Positions 7,423 to 13,745 of a stretch of DNA of 16,830 nt are shown piece after piece (position 1 is the stretch's first letter; every line of letters begins with the position of its first letter). Below the pieces are notes generated by a model that was given only the letters and a program-made list of their open reading frames with translations, did no database searches and had not been told where the DNA came from. Source of the DNA: Methanomicrobiales archaeon (GTDB lineage: Archaea > Halobacteriota > Methanomicrobia > Methanomicrobiales > Methanoculleaceae); assembly GCA_012521035.1 (NCBI GenBank), contig JAAYND010000074.1:1-16830 (forward strand). Direction: 5' to 3'. Position numbers and translations under genes: made by a program.

Positions 7423-8559
7423 TTATCCCCCGGGCGAGACCATGCTTCCTTCCCGGTTGCGCCGGTTCTGGTTCATACAGGCGTTGAGGATCTCCTCTAT
7501 CAACCAGAGCGCCCCCTCGACACCGACCACCGCCCGGGAGTGCAGGAGAACCCGATCGCGGATCGGTGGTGTCAGGCCGACGAAGGCAGCATCTCCGGCA
7601 AGCGTCTGCTCGTAGGAGGAACCGAGGATCAGGTCCGGTTCGGCGTCACGGATCATGGCCCCGATGACCGCAAAATCGGTCACTCCGGGATCATCCCGGG
7701 CCGCGATACAGGCGATCTCGGCATCGAGGTATTTCTTGAGCATTCCAGCCGCGAGATCAGCGTAGGAGCGGCCGGAGAAGATCGCTACCCGTGGAGGATC
7801 AAACCTCCGGAGATACTTGCTGCACGCCTTCCGGATCCGTGCGTCGGCCCATGCGATCTCCTCCCTGACCGGCCGGGCATCGATACCGTCGAGCGCATCG
7901 ATCGTCTCAGAGACGGCATCGAGGCCGAGGAGCGATCCGCACCATCTCCCGACACCGCTTGCGAGATCGGGGTTCGTCCCGACGGTGAGGGGCGCCGCCC
8001 GGCGGGTCGCAGCATAGGTATCAAGGCAGAATGTTGTAGCGACGGGCACCCCGGCCAGGGAGAGCAGTCGCCGCGCCTCAAGGGCGTTTCCCCGGCAGAA
8101 CGGGTCGGTGCAACAGAGGCCGTCGATGTTGACCCCGGGGTTGTCCGGATCCACCACGGGCGCGATCTCCGCGAGCGCCTTGTGGTATCCTGCTTCCAGA
8201 TCCCCGAGAAACCCCGGACTATCGACGATGAAGACCCGCTCATCCCGGGCGAGACTCCCCGGCTCCTCGCCCATGATGGCAGGGACACAAGTATTGACCA
8301 CCGCTATCCGGTCATACCGGCCCTCGAGCTCCCCGATCACCTCCTGCAGTCTGGACTCTGTGCCAAATATGACCTCGTTCTCGACGAGGAACGTCCCGTA
8401 GATGGGAACATCGATGAGAGACGCAGGGTAGAAGTAACATCCGCTCGAACCGTGGACGACGACTGCCAGGTCTTCAAAACCCGCCAGACAGGCGACCGCC
8501 CCGGTCATTGCGCAGGGCCAGAGCGGGTTTTCGCACGGGGTATGAGGATCGTCCGGCAT
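7423..8559 (-). CDS. cfbD: Ni-sirohydrochlorin a,c-diamide reductive cyclase, catalytic subunit (nitrogenase NifD-like)
   Basis: With the NifH-like reductase CfbC this protein carries out the ATP-dependent multi-electron reduction and lactam-ring closure that turns Ni-sirohydrochlorin a,c-diamide into seco-F430, the precursor of the methyl-coenzyme M reductase cofactor. The 378 residues match a small NifD/BchN-like protein. Cysteines in nitrogenase-like positions are Cys16 (WPCAMTGA), Cys41 (HGSSGC) and Cys91 (VNTCVPAIMG), the likely ligands of an interface iron-sulfur cluster; Cys9 and Cys24 are extra. PGVNIDGL (141-148) and ILGSSYEQTL (311-320) also look typical of the family. The ATG at 8559 follows a TATA box by 28 nt and has no ribosome site, so the message is probably leaderless. 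cfbC is not in the window; cfbB lies about 2 kb away. Confidence 0.88.
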   Translation of the reverse strand: MPDDPHTPCENPLWPCAMTGAVACLAGFEDLAVVVHGSSGCYFYPASLIDVPIYGTFLVENEVIFGTESRLQEVIGELEGRYDRIAVVNTCVPAIMGEEPGSLARDERVFIVDSPGFLGDLEAGYHKALAEIAPVVDPDNPGVNIDGLCCTDPFCRGNALEARRLLSLAGVPVATTFCLDTYAATRRAAPLTVGTNPDLASGVGRWCGSLLGLDAVSETIDALDGIDARPVREEIAWADARIRKACSKYLRRFDPPRVAIFSGRSYADLAAGMLKKYLDAEIACIAARDDPGVTDFAVIGAMIRDAEPDLILGSSYEQTLAGDAAFVGLTPPIRDRVLLHSRAVVGVEGALWLIEEILNACMNQNRRNREGSMVSPGG

Positions 8560-8582
8560 TTACAAGATCATGGTGGCGGCGG

Positions 8583-8591
8583 AATATAAAG
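8583..8591 (-). promoter_or_regulatory. TATA box of cfbD
   Basis: On the minus strand the sequence CTTTATATT is a near-perfect archaeal TATA box. Its centre is 28 nt upstream of the cfbD ATG, so transcription should start at or within a few bases of the start codon. The only ATG further upstream (ATGATCTTGTAA) runs into a stop, which supports the chosen start. Confidence 0.65.
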
Positions 8592-8664
8592 CACGATCTC
8601 TCCCGGCACTCCAATATACCGCGAAAATCCCTATAATACGGGCAGCATCATGCACCGGCCCATG

Positions 8665-8670
8665 AAAAAA
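8665..8670 (-). terminator. T-run after uspA
   Basis: Six T in a row on the minus strand, 11 nt past the uspA stop. Archaeal RNA polymerase stops at T-runs without needing a hairpin, so this could end the uspA transcript before the cfbD promoter. It is short and isolated, hence low confidence. Confidence 0.3.
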
Positions 8671-8681
8671 GGAGAGATGAG

Positions 8682-9155
8682 TTATTCCTGGACGTCCAGA
8701 TCCCGCTTGACGACCAGGATCGGCTGGTGAGCGTTCTTGATCACGTACTCAGAGACCGTCCCGAGCAGGCGGTCACGGAGGTTTGACCGTCCGTGAGATC
8801 CGATGACGATGAGTGAAGCTCCCTCCGCATCGGCCACCTTCACGATCTCCTTTCCCGGGTTGCCGATAGGTATCCTGACGATCACCTCCAGACCCTGCTT
8901 CTCAAGCGCCCGGCGGGCATCGATGACCTGATGATGAACCCCCTCCCGCAACCTCTCCTGCACTTCATCCTTCTGATCTGATACGGTTCCAAGGAATCCC
9001 TGCCCCCCCGAGGCGATCAGTGTGACGTCCTTTGAGTCGATGACGTGAACGAGGATCACCTCCCTGGCTCCTGCCTCCCGGAGTGTGGGGATGTAACCCA
9101 GCACCTTCATGGAAGGCTCTGAAAAGTCCGTTGGAAATAAGATGCGCTTGAACAT
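8682..9155 (-). CDS. Universal stress protein, UspA family
   Basis: Small cytoplasmic ATP-binding protein of 157 residues, a single Usp domain with normal length. It begins MFKRILFPTDFSEPS (Asp10 expected near the adenine) and carries the ATP-binding pattern G-x2-G-x9-G-[ST] as Gly119, Gly122 and Gly132-Thr133, in IGSHGRSNLRDRLLGT. The C-terminal strand ILVVK (146-150) closes the fold. The start is well fixed by a strong GGAGGAGGTC ribosome site about 7 nt upstream and a TATA box behind it. It sits between cfbD and the long gene-poor stretch; a separate T-run and the separate cfbD promoter suggest it is a one-gene unit. The specific stress or partner cannot be read from the sequence. Confidence 0.93.
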   Translation of the reverse strand: MFKRILFPTDFSEPSMKVLGYIPTLREAGAREVILVHVIDSKDVTLIASGGQGFLGTVSDQKDEVQERLREGVHHQVIDARRALEKQGLEVIVRIPIGNPGKEIVKVADAEGASLIVIGSHGRSNLRDRLLGTVSEYVIKNAHQPILVVKRDLDVQE

Positions 9156-9161
9156 ACTCTG

Positions 9162-9206
9162 ACCTCCTCCTCTGATAATCTACTCTCTCGCAGGCTAGAT
9201 ATTTAA
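9162..9206 (-). promoter_or_regulatory. uspA promoter and ribosome site
   Basis: On the minus strand, TTAAATATC (9198-9206) is a TATA box; transcription would begin near 9175. The leader then carries GGAGGAGGTC (9162-9171), a nearly full complement of the archaeal 16S rRNA 3' end, 7 nt before the ATG. It is the strongest ribosome site in the window and contrasts with the leaderless genes nearby. Confidence 0.55.
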
Positions 9207-9674
9207 CTTGCGGGGGTGAAGGGGGCGGAGCGGGAAGTCCCAGGCCGCGAGATCGGGGATGAGAGCAGAAACGCTCTTCCCCCTCCGATAGCCATGCCCT
9301 CCCGGGCGATTGCATTCCAGCGCGCCTGAGATTGTACAGGCACGTTAAAAGGTTTTTTTGAGGCCCGGTATATCTTGAGGACACAGAGCCGGGGAAGCAG
9401 GATGAGAGGGAGCGCGGCACAGGATCGACCGCTTCAGGTCACCGATCTTCAAAAAGCCGGGCCCGGATACGTTGATCGCACACACCGCCATATCGACGAA
9501 CAGTCACCAACGGTGCGGAAGCAGAAAACAGCAACAGATACCAGGATAGATGCAATAGAGAGAAAAGGATACACAAAAAGACGACGTCAAGGGGGGAAGT
9601 GTCTCTGTGATCCAGGTCTCTCTGGGTACCTTTAGTCGGGTTCAGTATATAATTGTTTTTAATTGCAACTGATA

Positions 9675-9684
9675 TGATATAAAG
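9675..9684 (+). promoter_or_regulatory. Orphan TATA box
   Basis: TGATATAAAG within GATATGATATAAAGG is a strong archaeal TATA sequence on the plus strand with no annotated gene behind it. Transcription would begin at about 9706-9710, just before the G+C-rich foldable segment. A second weaker AT stretch, TATATAATTG, lies at about 9645-9655. Confidence 0.45.
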
Positions 9685-9715
9685 GTTTGGCAGGTTACCC
9701 GGATGTTCGCGGGGC

Positions 9716-9775
9716 GGGGCGGCGTCAGGTCCGCGCCCCGGGGGAGGTGCGAAATCTCCTCCAGCACCCCTGACG
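9716..9775 (+). ncRNA. Candidate structured RNA or structured leader
   Basis: CGTCAGG (9723-9729) pairs with CCTGACG (9769-9775), and directly inside it GGTGC (9746-9750) pairs with GCACC (9764-9768), giving 12 pairs whose 3' strand is continuous and whose 5' strand carries a 16-nt bulge. Two competing pairings use parts of the same bases: GGGGCG/CGCCCC (9716-9721 with 9734-9739) and GGAGG/CCTCC (9743-9747 with 9758-9762). The segment begins about 10 nt after the start predicted from the TATA box at 9675. Such alternatives are common by chance in G+C-rich DNA, so this is a candidate only. Confidence 0.3.
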
Positions 9776-9821
9776 ATCGGTTTCAACCCCCGCCGCAGGA
9801 AATCACTCGCCCTGAGGTGTG

Positions 9822-9941
9822 ATGTGCAGCTATCAAGCGCTCCGGTCTATGAACCGGTGCGCGGCAATCCTTGAGTTTCTTCTCGAGAACACTCCGGGTG
9901 AATTACTTTGCTGCATCCGCATTTTTTCACCTCGCAGATGA
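9822..9941 (+). CDS. Possible small ORF, 39 residues
   Basis: ATG at 9822 gives MCSYQALRSMNRCAAILEF and continues to TGA at 9939-9941. GAGGTG sits 3 nt upstream, and the orphan TATA box and foldable segment precede it. The peptide has four Cys, a mixed hydrophobic middle (AAILEFLLE) and a basic end; nothing in it is recognisable. An overlapping GTG at 9824 in another frame would give only 16 residues. It may be a real small protein, a decayed gene start, or chance. Confidence 0.2.
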   Translation: MCSYQALRSMNRCAAILEFLLENTPGELLCCIRIFSPRR

Positions 9942-10126
9942 TAGCCAGGGGGGCGGTTGAAGTCCTGACAACCGGCTGGATAATCCCTCTCCACTGAAGA
10001 ACAGGTCACTATGAGCGGTTTTTGTTTCACGGACCTGCTCGACAGGGCTTTTTGGCCACCGGGTTTATGTGACGCCATTATAACGAATTTGTGCGCACCA
10101 TTTCGGTTTTCCGACTCAGGACAAAG

Positions 10127-10135
10127 TTTATTTAT
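10127..10135 (+). promoter_or_regulatory. TATA box of the lipoprotein gene
   Basis: TTTATTTAT is centred 28 nt before ATG 10159. The spacing implies a leaderless message beginning at that ATG rather than at the in-frame ATG 10138, which would lie upstream of the transcription start. Confidence 0.55.
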
Positions 10136-10158
10136 GCATGGAGATATCGTTCCACTCC

Positions 10159-10656
10159 ATGAAACGAATGTTTGGTATCCTTGCCCTCATGGTGATCGCA
10201 AGCATCATGATCGCAGGGTGCGTACAGCCAGAAGGGAACGAGACGGTGACCCCCATCCCTACAACACCGGCGGCCACCGGAACCCCGCTGGAGACAGTGG
10301 CAACACCTGCAGAGACCGCGACAACCTCAATAGAGACCACAACTACTGCCGCGACTGAGGAGACCGAGACCCCCCCGCTGCCATCGATCGGCACAGAGAA
10401 TATCCTGATCACTGAGAGCGGGTTTAGTCCGGACACAATTACCATCCCGCCAGATACAACCGTGACCTGGACCAACGATGCTACAATAGACCAGATCATC
10501 ACGATCACGGGACCGACCGGGACCATTGATCTCAGGACGATCGAGGCCGGTGGCTCAGTCGACCACACCTTCACAGAGCCCGGAGAGTACACCTACGTAT
10601 CAGCAGAGACCGGACTTGAGGGAACAGTCACCGTCACCGGGAGCACAACCACCTGA
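10159..10656 (+). CDS. Lipoprotein with Thr/Pro-rich stalk and a cupredoxin-like domain lacking copper ligands
   Basis: Secreted, lipid-anchored surface protein of 165 residues from ATG 10159; the in-frame ATG 10138 is rejected because the TATA box points to 10159 and because MKRMFGILALMVIASIM is a normal signal peptide start. The lipobox ends at IAGC with Cys21. Residues about 28-75 are Thr/Pro/Glu-rich, a likely glycosylated stalk. The rest has the plastocyanin-like pattern ESGFSPDTITIPPDTTVTWTND, then HTF...PGEYTYVSAETGLEGTVTV. In copper-binding relatives the pattern is H-T-V after WTNxD, then YxC..HPGM..G. Here the His is replaced by Gln (TIDQIITI), the Cys by Val, the second His by Glu and the Met by Leu. 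The fold assignment rests on strand pattern and the flanking motifs. Copper binding is unlikely; a binding or structural role in the cell envelope is inferred. Confidence 0.85.
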   Translation: MKRMFGILALMVIASIMIAGCVQPEGNETVTPIPTTPAATGTPLETVATPAETATTSIETTTTAATEETETPPLPSIGTENILITESGFSPDTITIPPDTTVTWTNDATIDQIITITGPTGTIDLRTIEAGGSVDHTFTEPGEYTYVSAETGLEGTVTVTGSTTT

Positions 10657-10694
10657 ACCGATTTTACTCGCCAGCGGGTGCAGGGTTCAGTTCC

Positions 10695-12026
10695 CTACAC
10701 CCGCCGGTATGTCCCGGCAGCCTGCACCAGCCTCTCCGCAAACCCTGCCGTGAAGTAGGCGTGGGTGTACTGCCCGACCGCGTTCTGCGCGACGAGCCCA
10801 TCCCTGCCGCCATCGATCCCCCGGCCCCGGAGGAGTTCCAGCGCAAACCTCGCGTCGGGAGCAGGTTCGAGTCTCGAGTAGTGATACTCCTGGCCCCGGA
10901 AGGAGGTGTCCGGCGCGAGCACCGCTGTAGCGCCGACCACCCGGGCCTCAACGTAACCGAGGGCCTGGATGCGGTCGGTCATCACCGCCGACGCCGGGAG
11001 AACCCCCGCCATCGGGTAGTCTCCATCAGCGGTCGTGAGATCCTCTGAGAGGTACATGAGCCCGCCGCACTCGGCAAAGACCGGCATGCCATCATCGACC
11101 GCACGTTGTACGTCCTCCCGGCACCGGGAGGCACTGAGCGCTTCTGCGTGGAGCTCCGGGTAGCCGCCCCCGATATAGAGTGCATCCACATCCGGGAGCC
11201 GGTCAATCATCGGCGAGAATGAGACCAGTTCTGCTCCGGCCCGCGCGAGACGGTCAAGGTTATCGGCGTAGTAGAAGCAGAACGCTGCATCGTTCGCGAC
11301 ACCTATGCGGACGTGCGCTTCCGGCCGGTCCGGGGGCTCCGGCGGTGCAGGGAGGGGCGGAGCCGATCGTGCAAGGTCCACGATCCCCGCGATATCGCAG
11401 GTCTCCTCCACGACCGCCCCGAACCGGGCCATCGTATCATCCTCAGATGCCATCTCAAGCCCGAGGTGCCGGCTCCTGACCGCGAGGTCTTTCCGTCGTG
11501 GGACCCAGCCGCAGGCCGGGACGCTCTTCGTGACCTCGATCATGGCCCGGTGTCGCGGGCTCCCAATCCGGTTGAATATGACCCCTGCGACCCTGACCGC
11601 CGGGTCAAACCCCGCGTACCCCCGGACCATCGCATGCACGCTCCTCGATGCCCCCCCGGCGTCCACCACGAGGATGACCGGGGCATCGAGTATCTTTGCG
11701 ACATGGGCGGTGCTTGCGGTATCACCCCCCTCAAGTCCGTCATAGAGCCCCATCGCACCCTCGACGACGGCGATATCAGCCCCGGCGGTGGCAGAAAGAA
11801 ACGTCTCCCGCACGCTTTCTTCCCCCATCATGAACGGGTCGAGGTTGCGCGATATCCGGCCGCATATGGCCGAGTGATGCGTGGGGTCAATAAAGTCCGG
11901 GCCTACCTTGAAGGGCTGGACGGCAAATCCCCGGGCGGTGAGCGCTGCCATCAGGCCGCTTGCAAGCGTGGTCTTGCCGCACCCGCTGTGGGTTCCGGCT
12001 ATGATAAATCGTGGAATCGGGCGCAT
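10695..12026 (-). CDS. cfbB: Cobyrinate/Ni-sirohydrochlorin a,c-diamide synthase
   Basis: ATP- and glutamine-dependent amidation of the a and c acetate side chains of Ni-sirohydrochlorin (F430 path) or cobyrinate (B12 path). The 443 residues match CbiA/CfbB. The N-terminal P-loop GTHSGCGKT (11-19) and KVGPDFIDPTHH (40-51) belong to the synthetase domain, together with VVEGAMGLYDG (87-97). The C-terminal class-I glutaminase domain has IGGGYPELHAE (285-295), the nucleophile Cys320 in FAECGGLMYL and His422 in QYTHAYF. All key residues are present. Methanogens can use one enzyme for both cofactors. cfbD about 2 kb away supports the F430 role, hence the symbol; the B12 role cannot be excluded. There is no ribosome site, and the TATA box implies a leader of less than 10 nt. 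Confidence 0.9.
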   Translation of the reverse strand: MRPIPRFIIAGTHSGCGKTTLASGLMAALTARGFAVQPFKVGPDFIDPTHHSAICGRISRNLDPFMMGEESVRETFLSATAGADIAVVEGAMGLYDGLEGGDTASTAHVAKILDAPVILVVDAGGASRSVHAMVRGYAGFDPAVRVAGVIFNRIGSPRHRAMIEVTKSVPACGWVPRRKDLAVRSRHLGLEMASEDDTMARFGAVVEETCDIAGIVDLARSAPPLPAPPEPPDRPEAHVRIGVANDAAFCFYYADNLDRLARAGAELVSFSPMIDRLPDVDALYIGGGYPELHAEALSASRCREDVQRAVDDGMPVFAECGGLMYLSEDLTTADGDYPMAGVLPASAVMTDRIQALGYVEARVVGATAVLAPDTSFRGQEYHYSRLEPAPDARFALELLRGRGIDGGRDGLVAQNAVGQYTHAYFTAGFAERLVQAAGTYRRV

Positions 12027-12057
12027 AAGACGGGTCTAATGTTGAATACCGGAGGAC

Positions 12058-12066
12058 TTAAATATG
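12058..12066 (-). promoter_or_regulatory. TATA box of cfbB
   Basis: CATATTTAA on the minus strand, centred about 36 nt before the cfbB ATG, gives a start near 12035 and a very short leader without a ribosome site. Because TTAAATAT is nearly symmetrical, the same bases could also serve plus-strand transcription toward pyk. Confidence 0.5.
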
Positions 12067-12110
12067 CCCGCTAAAACTGTTTACCGGAGGCGGCCAGGAG
12101 CATGCATATC

Positions 12111-12161
12111 ATGGAAGAATTCCTGCCAGAATTCGGAGACGCATGTGAGCCAGCTTTTTAG
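12111..12161 (+). other. Inverted repeat and mini-ORF between cfbB and pyk
   Basis: GAATTC-CTGCCA-GAATTC (12117-12134) is a 6-bp stem with a 6-nt loop made of two palindromes. The same bases lie in a 16-codon ORF (ATG 12111 to TAG 12161, MEEFLPEFGDACEPAF) with AGGAG 10 nt upstream; ATG 12102 in the same frame would give 19 codons. It may be a leader peptide or an operator for pyk, or chance. The TATA box of pyk lies downstream of it, which argues against a leader role. Confidence 0.2.
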
Positions 12162-12172
12162 CAAAACGGGCC

Positions 12173-12229
12173 GGTATATCGATTCCCCACGATCTGGTGG
12201 GAAGGTTAATCGGATGGTGCGCCGGAGGT
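12173..12229 (+). promoter_or_regulatory. pyk promoter and ribosome site
   Basis: GGTATATCG (12173-12181) is a TATA-like box; transcription would start near 12204. GGAGGT (12224-12229) lies 7 nt before ATG 12237 and fixes that start in preference to ATG 12240 or the shorter reading from Met19 (MSLPDHKTK). Confidence 0.5.
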
Positions 12230-12236
12230 TACTTAC

Positions 12237-13736
12237 ATGATGCTCGAAGAGGCTCTGCAGCGGATATCAGAACAGGCCAGGCGGAAGCGTATGAGTCTGC
12301 CCGACCATAAGACGAAGATCGTCTGCACCATCGGGCCTGCGTCAAACTCGCGGGCGGTGCTCGCTGACCTGATCCGGGCCGGCATGAACGTCGCCCGGCT
12401 CAACCTCTCCCACGGGACATTTGAGGAGCACCGGGAGATCATACAGAACATCAGGGCGGCGGCCGGGGATGTCGGGCTCCCGGTCACGATCCTGATCGAC
12501 CTTCCGGGACCGAAGATCCGGCTCGGTGACCTCGCGGCGGAACCCATAGAACTCCAGAAGGGCGATACCGTCACCCTCACCGCCGCGCCGGCATCTGATG
12601 ATCCGTCCCGGATCCCGGTTGACTTTGAACAGTTTCCCGATCTGGTCTCAGAGGGGAGCACCATCTTCATCAACGACGGGTTCCTCCAGCTCGAGGTAAA
12701 CGAGGTCACCGGGAGGGATGTCAGGGCAAGGGTGGTCTCCGGCGGCACGCTGCTCTCGCGCAAGGGCGTGAGCCTCGTCGGCGGAGGTGGGATCGTTGCG
12801 CTCAGCGCCGTGACCGACCGGGATCTTGAGTGCATCGATTTCGGACTCGCTGAGGAGGTCGATGCATTCGGGATCTCGTTTATCGAGCGGGCGGAGGATA
12901 TCAGGCGGGCGCGGGAACACGCGGCCCGGACGGGGAAGACCATCCGGGTGATAGCAAAGATCGAGCGGCAGGAAGCGCTTACGAACATCGATGAGATCCT
13001 GAAGGAGGCCGACGGGGTGATGATCGCCCGGGGTGATCTCGGTGTCCAGACTCCGATCGAGGACGTCCCGGCGGTGCAGAAGCGGATCATCCAGAAGGCA
13101 AACATCCTCGGCCGGCCGGCGATCACCGCGACACAGATGCTCGTCTCGATGACCGACAACATCCGGCCCACCCGGGCCGAGGTGACCGATGTCGCAAACG
13201 CCATCCTCGATGGGACCGACGCGGTCATGCTCTCTGAGGAGACATCGATCGGAAAGTACCCGGTCGAGACAGTTGCTATGATGGCAAAGATCGCCCGCTC
13301 GACCGAGGGAAAGCGATCAACCATCGGGCCAGGATGCAGCCTCGTCGACTACTTCAGGAAGGGGAAGGGCCGGGTGGGGATCACCATCAACGATGTCGTC
13401 TCCCTCAACGTCATCGAGTCGATGGATGCTCTCGGCATCAGGTACGTGCTGACGCCCACCCGCTCGGGAAACACCCCCCGGAACATATCGCGGTTCAAAC
13501 CAGATGCCTGGATCCTCGCGTTCACCCGTAACCCCGCCACCCTCAGGTTCCTTGCGTTCTCCTACGGGGTCAACCCGTTCCTGATCAGGAGCGAGAAGGA
13601 GTACTGGCACGGGGCGATCATGCAATCGATCCGGGACTCCGGTCTGATCAGGCCCGGGGAGCGTGTGGTGCTGACCGAGGGGATATCGCCAGGGCGTGAG
13701 GGGACAGATTCGCTCATCATCCTGACGGTGGATTGA
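12237..13736 (+). CDS. pyk: Pyruvate kinase
   Basis: Transfers phosphate from phosphoenolpyruvate to ADP at the end of glycolysis; in methanogens it mainly balances PEP and pyruvate. The 499 residues are slightly longer than most archaeal forms because of an 18-residue N-terminal extension before MSLPDHKTKIVCTIGPAS. Motifs are ARLNLSHG (53-60), B domain about 95-190, AKIERQEAL (240-248, Lys241 and metal ligand Glu243), MIARGDLGV (262-270, Asp267), TATQMLVSM (297-305), RPTRAEVTDVANA (310-322) and MLSEETSIGKYP (331-342). The C-terminal domain with SGNTPRNISRF (410-420) is present. The usual TQMLESM is TQMLVSM, and the normal MLSGET is MLSEET. It converges with the next gene with only 9 nt between stops. 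Confidence 0.96.
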   Translation: MMLEEALQRISEQARRKRMSLPDHKTKIVCTIGPASNSRAVLADLIRAGMNVARLNLSHGTFEEHREIIQNIRAAAGDVGLPVTILIDLPGPKIRLGDLAAEPIELQKGDTVTLTAAPASDDPSRIPVDFEQFPDLVSEGSTIFINDGFLQLEVNEVTGRDVRARVVSGGTLLSRKGVSLVGGGGIVALSAVTDRDLECIDFGLAEEVDAFGISFIERAEDIRRAREHAARTGKTIRVIAKIERQEALTNIDEILKEADGVMIARGDLGVQTPIEDVPAVQKRIIQKANILGRPAITATQMLVSMTDNIRPTRAEVTDVANAILDGTDAVMLSEETSIGKYPVETVAMMAKIARSTEGKRSTIGPGCSLVDYFRKGKGRVGITINDVVSLNVIESMDALGIRYVLTPTRSGNTPRNISRFKPDAWILAFTRNPATLRFLAFSYGVNPFLIRSEKEYWHGAIMQSIRDSGLIRPGERVVLTEGISPGREGTDSLIILTVD

Positions 13737-13745
13737 GGTCTCCCA

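Larger units (their letters stand above)
9211..10126. other. Long stretch without a convincing protein gene
   Basis: About 0.9 kb between uspA and the lipoprotein gene. It is unevenly composed: an A-rich part near 9500-9600, an AT-rich part at 9640-9690, then a very G+C-rich part at 9705-9800. ORFs of 80-115 codons exist on both strands (9375-9635 plus, 9439-9786 minus, 9833-10078 minus), but their translations are low-complexity or Arg/Pro-rich, with no recognisable domain, and they conflict with each other. Supported contents are the TATA box at 9675, the foldable segment at 9716-9775, a small ORF with a ribosome site at 9822 and an imperfect inverted repeat CAGGTC/GACCTG (10002-10007 and 10032-10037). 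It may be a decayed gene region, a noncoding RNA gene, or both. Confidence 0.6.

Noticed and set aside
7369..8589. 406-codon open frame on the plus strand
   Set aside because: It lies wholly opposite cfbD, is rich in Arg, Asp, Gly and Pro, and shows no domain. Long antisense frames are expected at this G+C content.
9375..9635. 86-codon frame in the gene-poor stretch, with GGTATATCTTG upstream
   Set aside because: A possible TATA element exists, but the peptide is highly charged, lacks hydrophobic core residues and has no good ribosome site; kept only as part of the intergenic note.
9596..9635. CCAG-GTCTCT-CTGG hairpin followed by TTTAG
   Set aside because: Only four base pairs and three T; too weak to call a terminator and no gene clearly ends there.
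9780..9800. GTTTCAACCCCCGCC resembling part of a CRISPR repeat
   Set aside because: Only one copy is present, with no spaced repeats and no cas genes in the window.
10002..10037. Inverted repeat CAGGTC/GACCTG with a 24-nt spacer
   Set aside because: Six pairs with a long loop are expected by chance; no T-run or gene end fits it as a terminator.
10860..10880. GGTTCGAGTCT resembling a tRNA T-loop
   Set aside because: It is inside cfbB, and no acceptor stem, D-arm or anticodon arm can be formed around it.
11313..12074. 253-codon open frame on the plus strand
   Set aside because: It is opposite cfbB with its P-loop and Cys320. The translation is low in hydrophobic residues and has no domain.
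12233..13324. 363-codon open frame on the minus strand
   Set aside because: It is opposite pyk, whose motifs are clear. The translation is Ser/Arg/Thr-rich, typical of a shadow frame.
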